DNA of 64,000 nt. Origin: Thermohalobaculum sp963822985 (GTDB lineage: Bacteria; Pseudomonadota; Alphaproteobacteria; Rhodobacterales; Rhodobacteraceae). Location: the NCBI GenBank assembly GCA_963822985.1, contig CAWGJU010000005.1, positions 186,001 to 250,000 of the forward strand, written 5' to 3'. The notes under the pieces are model-generated. The model was not told the DNA's origin. It made no database searches and was given only the letters and a program-made list of their open reading frames with translations. The stretch's first letter is position 1, and the number at the start of each line of letters is the position of its first letter. This document shows positions 21,117 to 30,243 of the stretch, in pieces. Both the position numbers and the translations under genes were made by a program.

Positions 21117-21577
21117 TCCGGCGGGGAGACCCGGACGGCGAACTCGGTGCCCTGCACGCCGAGGATCGTCGTCGGCATCAGGACGCGCATGGACAGCGGG
21201 CTCGCTTCGGCGATGCCGCCCGAGGCGGCGGTCAGGCTGCCGCGCGCCAGGCGTGCGTCGAACCCGGCCGTGCGCCCCGGCCCGAAGGCATAGCTCTCGA
21301 GGACGAGCCGCGAGCTCGGGCCGAGGCTTAAACGCGAGTTGTCCGTGAAGGTCATGCCGACCGCACTGTTCGCCCCGGTCTCGACCGCATCCCTTTCGTG
21401 CAGCGGCGTGCCAGGGGTGGCCGGCAGCGTCGTCTCGCCCCTGCCGATCGTGACCGCGCCCGAGACGGCCTTGACCTGGCCAATCCGCTCCTCGGCGTTC
21501 GCGCACCCGACGGTGGCGGCGAGGAACAGCGCAGTGAGCGGGAAAGCAGTGAGCGGGAAAAAAGCACGAGCGCGCAT
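21113..21577 (-). CDS. FecR-domain secreted protein
   Basis: 154 residues with a cleavable signal peptide (cleavage after CANA, residue 28 or so) followed by a FecR domain: GQVKAVSGAVTIGRG, LHERDAVETGANSAVGM, FTDNSRLSLGPSSRLVLE and VLGVQGTEFAVRV. Isolated FecR domains like this are periplasmic or surface proteins rather than anti-sigma regulators. ATG 21577 has GGAGG seven bases upstream. The signal peptide contains a perfect 15-base tandem duplication that repeats FPLTA. The gene overlaps the OmpA lipoprotein gene and is divergent from the HATPase gene. Confidence 0.85.
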   Translation of the reverse strand: MRARAFFPLTAFPLTALFLAATVGCANAEERIGQVKAVSGAVTIGRGETTLPATPGTPLHERDAVETGANSAVGMTFTDNSRLSLGPSSRLVLESYAFGPGRTAGFDARLARGSLTAASGGIAEASPLSMRVLMPTTILGVQGTEFAVRVSPPE

Positions 21578-21680
21578 GAACGCCCTCCGATTGACAAGGT
21601 TGCGGCTTGCCCCGAATGTTGCCGGCCGGAGTATGACGGGGACGCAGCGGATAGCAAACGGCTCGTCCCGGGGGGCCCGG

Positions 21681-22070
21681 ATGCTGAGAGAGTTTCCCCT
21701 GTCGAGCGCCGGTGTCGCCGCCGCCTTCGACTTCGTCGCCGAGACGGTGGCACACCGCGGCCGAGACGCCCTGATGGCGCACCGGCTTTCGGTGATCATC
21801 GACGAGGTCTGCGCCAACGTGGTCCAGCATGATGGCAGCCTCTCCGAGGCGGACCGCTTTTCGGTGGAGCTGACCGATGACGGCGCGAGCTTGGTGATGG
21901 TGATCTGCGATGCGGGGCGCCCGTTCAACCCGCTCGAGCATCGGCGCGAGGCGCCAGCCGGGATCGGCGGACATGGGCTCGAGCTCATCAAGGGGCTGGC
22001 CTCGCGGGTCGACTACGAGCGGGCGGGCGCCCGCAACCGGCTCACCGTCTCGATCGCGCCCGAAGAATAG
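21681..22070 (+). CDS. Anti-sigma regulatory factor, HATPase-type (RsbW/SpoIIAB-like)
   Basis: 129-residue GHKL-fold protein. The N box is IDEVCANVVQHDG, the G1 region is ICDAGRPFNP, and the glycine loop is GIGGHGLELIKGL. This is the pattern of serine kinases that regulate anti-anti-sigma factors. No STAS protein, PP2C phosphatase or sigma factor lies next to it here. ATG 21681 is chosen because it directly precedes the conserved fold; an in-frame ATG at 21633 would add 16 residues. It is convergent with the P450 gene, nine bases away. Confidence 0.83.
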   Translation: MLREFPLSSAGVAAAFDFVAETVAHRGRDALMAHRLSVIIDEVCANVVQHDGSLSEADRFSVELTDDGASLVMVICDAGRPFNPLEHRREAPAGIGGHGLELIKGLASRVDYERAGARNRLTVSIAPEE

Positions 22071-22079
22071 CCGGACTGC

Positions 22080-23453
22080 TCAAAGCCGCCGCACGGTCAG
22101 CGGCATGCCGCCCGCCGGGCGCAGCGTCAGCCACATCTGCGGCCGCGGGCGGAAGCCGGATGGCAGGCCGAAGGAGAGCCGCGACAGCAGCGTCGCCAGG
22201 ATGATCTGCGCCTCCATGACGGCGAAGCTGGCGCCGATGCAGGCGCGCGGCCCGGCTCCGAACGGCAGATAGCCGTACCGATGACGCCCGCGCACGGCGT
22301 CGGGCGCGAAGCGGTCGGGGTCGAAGGCCGCCGGGCGGTCCCAGAGACGCGCGTGACGATGAAGCGCGTAGACCGGCAGGAAGACGAGCGCGCCCGCGCG
22401 GACCGCGCGATCGCCGATCCGGTCGGGCTTGGCGGCGCGGCGGCTGAGGAAGGCCGCCGGCGGATAGAGCCGCATCGCCTCGTCAATGACCTGGCGGAGA
22501 TAGCCCAGGCGCGGAAGGTCCTCGGCGGCCGCGGCCCGGCCGTCCAGAACGTCGAGCGCCACCGATCTCGCCCGCGCCTGGACGTCGGGGCACAGCGCCA
22601 GCAGGTAGAGCGACCATGTCAGCGCGAGCGCCGTCGTCTCGTGCCCGGCCGTGACAAGGGCGAGCAGGTTGTTGCGCAGCTCGATCGCATCCATCGACCG
22701 GCCGGTCTCGGGATCGCGCGTGGCGATCAGCGCGTCAAGCATGTCGGGCGGATCGGAAGGGCCGCTGCGTCGCCGTTCCGCCACGACGCGGTCCATCATG
22801 ACGTCCATGGCGGGCCCGCGAGCCGCGCGCAGCTGGCCCGGCCGCGGAACCCAGCGCGGCGCGCCGATGACGTCCAGCAGCGACACCCTAGCAATGTTTG
22901 TGACAAAGCTGGTGATGCCAGCGGCGATCTCGTCGCGGTCGACGGCCTCCCTCCCCGACAGCGCCGCGTCGCAGATCACGTCGCAGGTCGTGGCGACCAT
23001 CTCCGGATAAACGTCGACAGGCCCGGCGCCCGCCGCGGCGCCGATCCGCCAGGCGGCGGCTTCGGCGGCCCGCGTCATGGCAGGGGCCAGGCGGGCGAGG
23101 CTGCGGCTCTGGAAGATCGGGACCATCGCGCGGCGCTGCCAGCGCCAGGTCGCGCGATCGGCGGTCATCAGGCTGTCGCCCTGGCGCGGCTTGAGGATCC
23201 GCAGCGTGGCGGCGGATTTGGGATAGCTCCTTTCGCGCGTGCCCAGGATGTGCTCGATCCAGGGCGGGTCCATGACCATGATCCACCCGGCCCCGCGGCC
23301 GCCGGCCACGATGGGCTCGCGGTAGGCCTGCTCGGGGATGATCTCGAGGACGTTGCGCCGCGCCGCCCGGTACGCACCCCAGAAGCCGAGCGGCTGGGTT
23401 GGCGCACGCACGGTGACGGGCAGGTTCTCCGGCAACGGCTGGTCATCTGCCAT
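22080..23453 (-). CDS. Cytochrome P450
   Basis: 457-residue haem monooxygenase. The I-helix oxygen-activating motif is AGHETTALAL, the ExxR motif is EAMR (followed by LYPPAAFL), and the haem ligand is C405 in FGAGPRACIG. No membrane anchor is present, so it is soluble. No ferredoxin or reductase gene is adjacent, so the redox partner is unknown. Substrate not predictable. ATG 23453 is used; the frame is intact throughout. It follows the AAA ATPase gene on the same strand after 121 bases. Confidence 0.93.
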   Translation of the reverse strand: MADDQPLPENLPVTVRAPTQPLGFWGAYRAARRNVLEIIPEQAYREPIVAGGRGAGWIMVMDPPWIEHILGTRERSYPKSAATLRILKPRQGDSLMTADRATWRWQRRAMVPIFQSRSLARLAPAMTRAAEAAAWRIGAAAGAGPVDVYPEMVATTCDVICDAALSGREAVDRDEIAAGITSFVTNIARVSLLDVIGAPRWVPRPGQLRAARGPAMDVMMDRVVAERRRSGPSDPPDMLDALIATRDPETGRSMDAIELRNNLLALVTAGHETTALALTWSLYLLALCPDVQARARSVALDVLDGRAAAAEDLPRLGYLRQVIDEAMRLYPPAAFLSRRAAKPDRIGDRAVRAGALVFLPVYALHRHARLWDRPAAFDPDRFAPDAVRGRHRYGYLPFGAGPRACIGASFAVMEAQIILATLLSRLSFGLPSGFRPRPQMWLTLRPAGGMPLTVRRL

Positions 23454-23574
23454 GAACGGCTCCCGTCCCGTTCGACGGCGCAAGTCTACATGGGCGGGCG
23501 CCGGTAGTCACAGCCCGGATCGCGCAGGGGCGCCGGATCAGCTCCGAGATCGTGTTCGTGCACCTTGCCTCAGG

Positions 23575-24489
23575 TCAGGCAGCGCCCTTCATGGACGCCC
23601 TAGCCTCGTCCAGGATCCGCTTTGCCTCCGAGCCCTGGAAGCGGGCGATGTCGTCCTGGTACTTGAGCAGCGCGCCCAGCGTATCGGTGACGACCTCGGG
23701 TGTCAGCGCCAGCGCGTCGAGCGCCACCAGCGATTTGGCCCAGTCGATCGTCTCGGCGACGCCAGGGCGCTTGAACAGGTCCTCGCCGCGCAGCCGCTGG
23801 ACGAAGGCGACGACCTCCTCCGAGAGGTGGCGCGACGCCTCGGGCGCGCGGACGCTGAGGATCGCGAGCTCGCGCTCGGCGTCAGGATAATCGACCCAAT
23901 GGTAGAGACAGCGCCGCTTCAGCGCGTCGTGCACCTCACGCGTCCGGTTGGACGTGATCACCACGATCGGCGGATGCTCGGCCCTGACCGTGCCGAGCTC
24001 GGGGATCGTCACCTGAAAGTCGCTGAGCGCCTCGAGCAGGAAAGCCTCGAAGGGCTCGTCCGTCCGGTCGATCTCGTCGATCAGCAGCACGGGCGGGCCT
24101 TCGACATGCGGCTCCATCGCCTCGAGAAGGGGCCGGCGCGTCAGGAACCGCTCGGAGAAGAGCTCGGACTGCAGCGCGTCGCGGTCGCGGTCGCCCGCCG
24201 CCTCGGCCAGCCGGATCTCGATCATCTGCGCCGGATAGTTCCACTCGTAGACCGCGGAGGAGGCGTCCAGCCCTTCATAACACTGCAGCCGGATCAGGCG
24301 ACGGCCCAGCGCCGTCGTCAGTGCCTTGGCGATCTCGGTCTTGCCGACGCCGGCCTCGCCCTCGAGGAACAGCGGCCGGCCGAGCTTCAGCGACAGGAAG
24401 ACGACGGTCGCCAGCGCCCGGCCGCAGACATAGCCGCTGCGCGACAACAGCTGCTGCGTCTCGTCGATCGATGTCGGCAGTTCGGTCAT
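23575..24489 (-). CDS. MoxR/CoxD-type AAA+ ATPase
   Basis: 304-residue AAA+ ATPase. Walker A is LEGEAGVGKTEIAKAL, Walker B is VLLIDEIDR, and sensor 1 is VVITSNRTRE; the segment QCYEGLDASSAVYEWNYPAQ is characteristic of the CoxD branch, which assists assembly of molybdenum CO-dehydrogenase-type enzymes. The usual partner, a von Willebrand-factor-A protein (CoxE), is not next to it: the downstream gene is the P450. ATG 24489 fits the family N-terminus. It probably acts as a metal-cofactor chaperone for a protein encoded elsewhere; this is inference. Confidence 0.85.
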   Translation of the reverse strand: MTELPTSIDETQQLLSRSGYVCGRALATVVFLSLKLGRPLFLEGEAGVGKTEIAKALTTALGRRLIRLQCYEGLDASSAVYEWNYPAQMIEIRLAEAAGDRDRDALQSELFSERFLTRRPLLEAMEPHVEGPPVLLIDEIDRTDEPFEAFLLEALSDFQVTIPELGTVRAEHPPIVVITSNRTREVHDALKRRCLYHWVDYPDAERELAILSVRAPEASRHLSEEVVAFVQRLRGEDLFKRPGVAETIDWAKSLVALDALALTPEVVTDTLGALLKYQDDIARFQGSEAKRILDEARASMKGAA

Positions 24490-24564
24490 GCCCGGCCCTC
24501 GCTTACCTAACAAGGTTCACCTAGTCCGGCGAGCCCCGTGCCGCAATCGGGCGCAGCGCCGCGC

Positions 24565-26292
24565 TCACTCGGCCGCCTCGGCATAGCCTTCCTGAGCGCC
24601 GATGTTCAGCTCGCGCTGGCGCGGCCACCAATCGGGATGATTCTCCCGCACCCAGGCGAGCGTCTTCTCGCGCAGGCGGCAGTGCATGTTCCAGGCGGTG
24701 TCGGCGTCCTTGGCCGTGCAGTAGAAGCGGACCTGGATGCCGTTGTGGTCCTGGCCGAGCACGAGAACCTTCAGCATCTCGTCGGCCATCACGTCCTCGT
24801 CGGCGCGGGCGATCTCGAGATAGGCCTGGCGCAGCTCCTCCACATCGGTGCGCGGATCGAGCACCAGCAGGAAAACGCGCGTCATCTTCTTCTCGACCGT
24901 CGACCAGTTCTCGAAGGGCTTGGAGATGAAGTACTGCACCGGCACGATCAGGCGCCGGTCGTCCCAGGTGCGCAGCCGGACGAAGGTGTAGAAGATCGCC
25001 TCGACATAGGCCCAGTTGCCCTCGTACTGGACGGCATCGCCGATGCGGATCGGCTGCGAGATGGCGATTTGCAGGCTGGCGATCAGGTTGCCGAGCACGG
25101 GCTGGGCGGCAACCCCCAGGACAACCGTCAGCACGCCCGCCGAGGCGAGCAGCGAGACGCCGAGCGAGCCGAAAACGTCGAGCTGCATCAGCACGAAGCC
25201 CAGCCCCAGGAGAAAGGCGAGCAGCAGCACCGTGCGGCGCGCGGCATAGATCGACGTGAAGACCTGCCGTTGGTGCTGATCGAGCTCCTTGCTGGTGTCG
25301 CCGACCACCTTTTCGGTCACGGCGGCGATCAGCGCATCGATGGCACGCACCACCGTCACCGTCACGGCAATGACCATGGCGGCGATCAGGACGGGATCCA
25401 GCACGGCGGTGATCGGCGCCGAGAATGTGACGAGCGTCAACGTCGCGTAGTAGAGCAGCCCGGCGACGGCGAGCAGCGCGAGCGGGGTGCAGGCGGCGAC
25501 GCATGCACGTTGCGCCTGCCTCCAAGGGGACGAGCAGGCGAGGGCGTGGAGGAGCCTCCGCAGAACGATGAAAACGAGCACCGCGGCCACCGCCACCAGC
25601 GGAAGGCCAACGAACTCCCATCGCTCCAATGACAGCCAGCTCTGCCGCTGCCACTCGGGCGGGAGGATCTCGGCGAGCCAGCCGGGGCCGTAAATCCGGT
25701 AGAGCGCGTCGATATTGTCGACCGACTGGCGCGAGAAAACCCAAACGGGATCGCCGCCGGTCGGCTTCACCCGGTTGAGGCGCAGCGGCACTGAGTGGCC
25801 GCCGAGGTCCAGCCGCTCGACCAGCAGGCTGCGGCGCATCTCGCCCGCCAGGGGATCGTTGCCGGCTCCGGCCAGGGGGACGGCATCCGGGCGGTCGGGC
25901 AGCTGATCCCAGTCCATCCAGACGTGGTTTTCCAGGATGACGCCGAGCTTGCGCGCGAGCTCGGCCCCGCGCCGCAGCTGCGCTTGGGGCGGCACGCGCG
26001 TCAGGTCGAGAAGGTGCGCGGCCTCGACATATCGCTCGGCGCGCACGGCCGCGAGGAAGCTCTCCATGGCGCCCATTGGGGTCGCGCGATCGAGCGCCTC
26101 GGGCGCCGGGCCAAGTCCGGCATTCAGCCGCTCGACCTCGAACCAGGCTTCGGAAGGGCCGTCGCCGGAGCCGCCCGAGGAGGCGGAACCTCCCGAGGCG
26201 GCGCCGCCAACGGCCTGTGCAGCAGCGACCGGCGCCCAGGCCAGAAGGCCGAGCACAAGCAGCAGCTGCAGGAGGATCATCGCCCCGCGCAT
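24565..26292 (-). CDS. MscS-family mechanosensitive ion channel
   Basis: 575 residues. The signal-peptide-like start (MILLQLLLVLGLLAWAPVAAAQ) is followed by a periplasmic domain of about 190 residues, four or more membrane helices, and the MscS pore helix (LLASAGVLTVVLGVAAQPVLGNLIASLQ). The beta domain (IRIGDAVQYEGNWAYVEAIFYTF split by insertions; WDDRRLIVPVQYF) and C-terminal domain follow. This larger type resembles plant/bacterial MscS relatives with an extra periplasmic domain. ATG 26292 chosen; an in-frame GTG at 26307 would add five residues. Next to mgtE on the same strand. Confidence 0.88.
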   Translation of the reverse strand: MRGAMILLQLLLVLGLLAWAPVAAAQAVGGAASGGSASSGGSGDGPSEAWFEVERLNAGLGPAPEALDRATPMGAMESFLAAVRAERYVEAAHLLDLTRVPPQAQLRRGAELARKLGVILENHVWMDWDQLPDRPDAVPLAGAGNDPLAGEMRRSLLVERLDLGGHSVPLRLNRVKPTGGDPVWVFSRQSVDNIDALYRIYGPGWLAEILPPEWQRQSWLSLERWEFVGLPLVAVAAVLVFIVLRRLLHALACSSPWRQAQRACVAACTPLALLAVAGLLYYATLTLVTFSAPITAVLDPVLIAAMVIAVTVTVVRAIDALIAAVTEKVVGDTSKELDQHQRQVFTSIYAARRTVLLLAFLLGLGFVLMQLDVFGSLGVSLLASAGVLTVVLGVAAQPVLGNLIASLQIAISQPIRIGDAVQYEGNWAYVEAIFYTFVRLRTWDDRRLIVPVQYFISKPFENWSTVEKKMTRVFLLVLDPRTDVEELRQAYLEIARADEDVMADEMLKVLVLGQDHNGIQVRFYCTAKDADTAWNMHCRLREKTLAWVRENHPDWWPRQRELNIGAQEGYAEAAE

Positions 26293-26334
26293 GAGGACCG
26301 AACGCACGAAGCGCCCAACGGTGCCCTCAAGCGG

Positions 26335-27720
26335 TCAGAGCAGGACGATGGTGGCTAGGCCCAGGAAGGCGAAGAAGCCGACGATGTCCGTGACCGTCGT
26401 GACGAAGGTGCCCGACGCCAGCGCTGGATCGGCGCCGGCGCGGTCCAGCACCATGGGAATGAGGATGCCGGCCAGCCCGGCGGCCAACATGTTGACGATC
26501 ATGGCGATGCCGATGACCGCCGCGAGCATCGGCAGGCCGAACCACAGCCAGGCGACCACGCCCATGATAACGGCGAAGGCGAGGCCGTTCGCGAGCCCGA
26601 CGGCCGCCTCGCGCCCGACGACGCGAATGGCGTTGCTGCGCGTCAGGTTGCGGGTGGCCAGCGCGCGAACGGCCACCGTCAAGGTCTGGGTACCGCCATT
26701 GCCGCCCATCGAGGCGACGATCGGCATCAGCACGGCGAGCGCGACCAGCTTGGCGATCTCGTCGTCGAAAAGGCCGATGACCAGCGAGGCGGCGATTGCC
26801 GTGAGCAGGTTCACCCCCAGCCATGGTATGCGGCGGCGGCAGATCTCCCAGACATTGTCCGAGATCTCCTCGTCGCCGACGCCACCGAGGCGCAGGATGT
26901 CTTCGGCGCTCTCCTCCTGCATAACCTCGACGGCGTCGTCGATGGTAATCACGCCGATCAGCCTTCCATCCTGGTCGACAACGGGCGCCGAGACAAGGTG
27001 GTACTGGTTGAAGGCGTAGGCGACGTCATCCTGCTCGTCGAGCACGCCGATGGTGCGGAAATCCTCCTCCATCAGGCTGCCGAGCGTCACCGGCCGGCGC
27101 GAGGCCATGATCTTGGACAGCGGGATGGTGCCGATCGGCTTCATGCCCGGATCGACGACGATCACGTCGTAGAACTGCTCGGGCAGATCCTTGGCCGCGC
27201 GCATGAAATCGATCATCTGGCCGACGGTCCAGAAGGGCGGCGCCTTGACCAGATCGCGCTGCATCAGGCGGCCGGCGGAGTATTCCGGGTAGGTCAGCGA
27301 CTGGGCGACGGCCAGCCGCTCGCCGGGGTCGAGGGCGGCCAGGACCTCGCGGCGCTGGTCCTCGTCGAGGTCTTCGACGAGGTAGACGACGTCGTCGGTC
27401 TCGAGCTCGCGGGCGGCCTCTGCGACCTGGGCGGGCTCGAGGATGCGCAGGACGTCGTCGCGCACGCCCTCTTCCAGCTCGGCAAGCACCTCGGGGTCGA
27501 TGTCCGACCAGGCGAGGCCGATCAGGGCGCGCCGGTCCTCGTGGTCGATCTGCTCGAAAAGGTCGGCAATGTCAGCGACGTGCAGCTCGGCGATCAGACC
27601 GACGCTGCGGTCGCGGTCACCGGCGCGCACCGCCTCGCGGACGGCGTCGACGACGTCCGGGTCGAGCCCGTACTCGTCCTCGCGCTGATCGCGCTCCGGC
27701 TGGGGGAGTGCCTCGGACAT
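26335..27720 (-). CDS. mgtE: MgtE-family magnesium transporter
   Basis: 461 residues with the full MgtE layout: N-terminal superhelical domain (residues 20-140), two CBS domains (about 140-270, with DIVVVDPGMKP-like and APVVDQDGRLIGVITIDDA segments), a plug helix, and five membrane helices. The selectivity region LMPIVASMGGNGGTQT and the metal-binding ASGTFVTTVTDIVGFF in the last helix are both present. The cytoplasmic domains gate the channel in response to Mg2+. No leader resembling a known Mg2+ riboswitch was seen upstream. Intact frame; 42 bases upstream of the MscS gene start. Confidence 0.95.
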   Translation of the reverse strand: MSEALPQPERDQREDEYGLDPDVVDAVREAVRAGDRDRSVGLIAELHVADIADLFEQIDHEDRRALIGLAWSDIDPEVLAELEEGVRDDVLRILEPAQVAEAARELETDDVVYLVEDLDEDQRREVLAALDPGERLAVAQSLTYPEYSAGRLMQRDLVKAPPFWTVGQMIDFMRAAKDLPEQFYDVIVVDPGMKPIGTIPLSKIMASRRPVTLGSLMEEDFRTIGVLDEQDDVAYAFNQYHLVSAPVVDQDGRLIGVITIDDAVEVMQEESAEDILRLGGVGDEEISDNVWEICRRRIPWLGVNLLTAIAASLVIGLFDDEIAKLVALAVLMPIVASMGGNGGTQTLTVAVRALATRNLTRSNAIRVVGREAAVGLANGLAFAVIMGVVAWLWFGLPMLAAVIGIAMIVNMLAAGLAGILIPMVLDRAGADPALASGTFVTTVTDIVGFFAFLGLATIVLL

Positions 27721-27878
27721 CGCCGCCTCGTGAATCAGACGCCAGCTGATAGCGCGGCCGGGCGCCGGTGCCTATCGGCGAGCGACCGGCCCCGGAAACA
27801 TGGCCGGGTTGCGTCCAATCACGGACCGCAGCCGTACCGCAAGCTCATGGATTTCGTACCCATCACCCGAGGCAGTCT

Positions 27879-27913
27879 CCCCGCCCTCTCCGATGCGGAG
27901 ACGAGGGGGGCGG
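27879..27913. repeat. Small palindromic GC-rich element, possible REP relative
   Basis: The stretch holds GCCCTCTCCG, a short gap and CGGAGACGAGGGGGG, a loose inverted repeat. It resembles the more perfect hairpin at 43623-43643 (CCCTCTCCG/CGGAGAGGG). It lies in the 205-base gap between mgtE and the DUF2244 gene. No other feature was recognised in that gap. Confidence 0.35.
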
Positions 27914-27925
27914 CAGGGGCGGAAT

Positions 27926-28463
27926 TCAGGGGCGCAGGGCCCGGGTCAGCGCTTCCTCGATCTCGGTGGCGAGCGCGACGCGCTCCTCGGGGGCGAGAAA
28001 GGCGCCGAGCTCGATTTCGCGGCCGCCGCCGGCGAGCGTGAGATAGTCCTCGACCTTGGCGTCCTTGTGGAGATGCAGACGGACGCGCAGGGGCTCGGCC
28101 TGCCAGCGCAGGAGACGCCCGTTCGGCTCGCGCCGCTCGACGCGCACCTCGTCGCGCCAGAGCGTCAGCCGCTCCTGGATGCGCAGATGCTTGCCATTGC
28201 GGTGTATGGCGAACCACAGCGCTCCGAAGGCGCAGGCTAGGAAGGGCGCGAGGCCCCAGAAGACCGGCGTGCCGGCCATCGCGACGAGCGGCCAGGCGAG
28301 CCCGGCCGCCGCCGTACCCATCGCCATGCGCTGGCCCCGGCGGGTCAGCGACTGGTTCGGCCAGAGCGTCACGTCATAGACGGGACGGTCCCAGCGCTCG
28401 CGCCAGACCGGCCCGCTCGCGACGGCCGGGGTGCCCCCGGCCGTTCGCGGGCAGCGTGCCCAT
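27926..28463 (-). CDS. DUF2244 membrane protein (probable frameshift near start)
   Basis: About 178 residues. The body reads RPVYDVTLWPNQSLTRRG, then two hydrophobic segments (AAAGLAWPLVAMAG; FWGLAPFLACAFGALWF), then a conserved basic/beta region (RIQERLTLWRDEVRVERREP) to the C-terminus. These match DUF2244, a family of unknown function often near respiratory genes. ATG 28463 begins two bases after the ctaD stop, giving MGTLPANGRG. A one-base change in the GGGGGCACCCC stretch near 28440 would join it to the DUF2244 frame, which otherwise lacks a start. Probably co-transcribed with ctaD. Confidence 0.7.
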
Positions 28464-28464
28464 C

Positions 28465-30094
28465 TCAGTGATGGACAGGCCGCTGCTTGTCCCAGACCTC
28501 GGCCGTCGGCAGCGTCTCGAAGGTATGCGCCGGCGGCGGGTTCGGCAGCGTCCACTCAAGCGTGCCGTAGGGGTCGTCCCAGTAGTTCGGGTTGGTGATG
28601 CGCTGGCCGCGCAGCACCGTGTAGACCATCAGTCCGAGGAAGAAGGCGAAGCTGGCGCCGGCGATGAAGGCGCCAATCGACGACCACCAGTGCCAATACT
28701 CGAAGGCCTGCGGGTAGTCGATATAGCGCCGCGGCATGCCCTGCCGGCCGAGGAAGTGCTGCGGGAAGAAGGTCAGGTTGGCGCCGATGAACAGCGTCCA
28801 GAACTGCACCTTGCCCCAGAACTCGGGGTACTGCCGGCCCGAGATCTTGCCGACCCAGTAATAGCAGCCGCAGAGGATGGCGAAGGCGGCGCCGAGGCTC
28901 ATCACATAGTGGAAGTGGGCGACGACGTAATAGGTGTCGTGATAGGCGCGGTCGACGCCCGCCTGGCTGAGCACGATGCCGGTGACGCCGCCGAAGGTGA
29001 AGAGGAAGATGAAGCCGATGGCGTAGAGCATCGGCGTGCGAAACTCGACCGAGCCGCCCCACATGGTGGCGATCCACGAGAAGACCTTGATGCCCGTCGG
29101 CACCGCGATCGTCAGCGTCGCCAGCATGAAATAGGCCTGCGCGTTCAGCGACATGCCGACCGTGAACATGTGGTGCGCCCAGACGACGAAGCCGAGCGCC
29201 GAGATGATCAGCATGGCGGCGACCATGGCGGCATAGCCGAAGACCGGCTTGCGCGCGAAGGTCGAGACGACGTGGCTGATGATGCCGAAGCCCGGCACGA
29301 TCAGCATATAGACCTCCGGGTGCCCGAAGAACCAGAAGATGTGCTGGTAGAGCAGCGGGTCGCCGCCGCCCGAGGGCTGGAAGAACGCCGTGCCGAAGTT
29401 GCGGTCGGTCAGCAGCATGGTGATGGCGCCCGCCAGCACCGGCAGCGACAGCAGGATCATCCACGCCGTGGCGAAGATCGCCCAGGGGAAGAGCGGCACC
29501 TTCATCAGCCGCATGCCGGGCGCGCGCATGTTCAGGAAGGTGGTGATCATGTTGATCGCGCCGAGGATCGACGAGGCGCCCGAAAGGTGCAGGGCGAAGA
29601 TCGCGAAATCGGTCGCCATGCCGCCCTCGCTGGTCGACAGCGGCGGGTAGAGCACCCAGGCGACGCCCGAGCCGAACTCGCCATTGCCGCCCGGCGTCAC
29701 GATCGACAGGATCGCCATGATGCAGCCGGCCGCATAGAGCCAGTAGCTGAGATTGTTCATGCGCGGGAACGCCATGTCGGGCGCCCCGATCTGCAAGCGG
29801 CATGAAATAGTTGCCGAAGCCGCCGAACATGGCCGGGATGACGACGAAGAACATCATCAGGATGCCGTGCCCGGTGACGAGCACGTTCCAGGTGTGGCCG
29901 TTGTCCATCCACTGGACGCCCGAATACATCAACTCGAGCCGCATGTAGATGGACAGCGCGACGGCGACGGTGCCCATCGTCGCCGCGGTGATCAGATAGA
30001 GGACGCCAATGTCCTTGTGGTTGGTCGAACAGAACCAGCGGGTGAAGAAGCCTGGCCTGTGATCGTCATGGGCGTGGACGGCTGCGTCAGCCAT
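28465..30094 (-). CDS. ctaD: Cytochrome c oxidase subunit I, aa3-type (one frameshift)
   Basis: Catalytic subunit of the terminal oxidase, 12 membrane helices, about 542 residues. Haem and copper ligands are readable: TGHGILMMFFVVIP, the HPEVY active-site His-Tyr pair with FWFFGHPEVYMLIVPGF, AHHMFTVGM, and VAHFHYVMSLG. After GNYFMPL the frame changes at about 29797: the sequence CTTGCAG has one base more than CTGCAG, which would give the family sequence FMPLQIGAPDMAFPR. ATG 30094 (MADAAVHAHDD) fits the usual N-terminus. Subunit II (ctaC), normally just upstream, is absent; DUF2244 follows downstream. Confidence 0.95.
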
Positions 30095-30243
30095 GGGGGT
30101 GCCTCGCGAGATTCTTCCGTCGGGCGCGCGCCGGCGCAGCCCTTCATAGCAGGGTTTAGCCCGCAGAGTGGGGCGCGGCAACCGTCAGACTTGCCGCAGC
30201 CGGCCAAGGGGGCGCGGTTTGCGTCTCGGACACTCGCCCTGCG

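Noticed and set aside
23575..24489. CO dehydrogenase gene cluster
   Set aside because: Only the CoxD-like ATPase is present; no coxS, coxL, coxM or coxE in the window.
28465..30094. Programmed ribosomal frameshift in ctaD
   Set aside because: CTTGCAG shows no slippery heptamer or stimulatory structure, and subunit I in other bacteria is not frameshifted. One duplicated base explains it.
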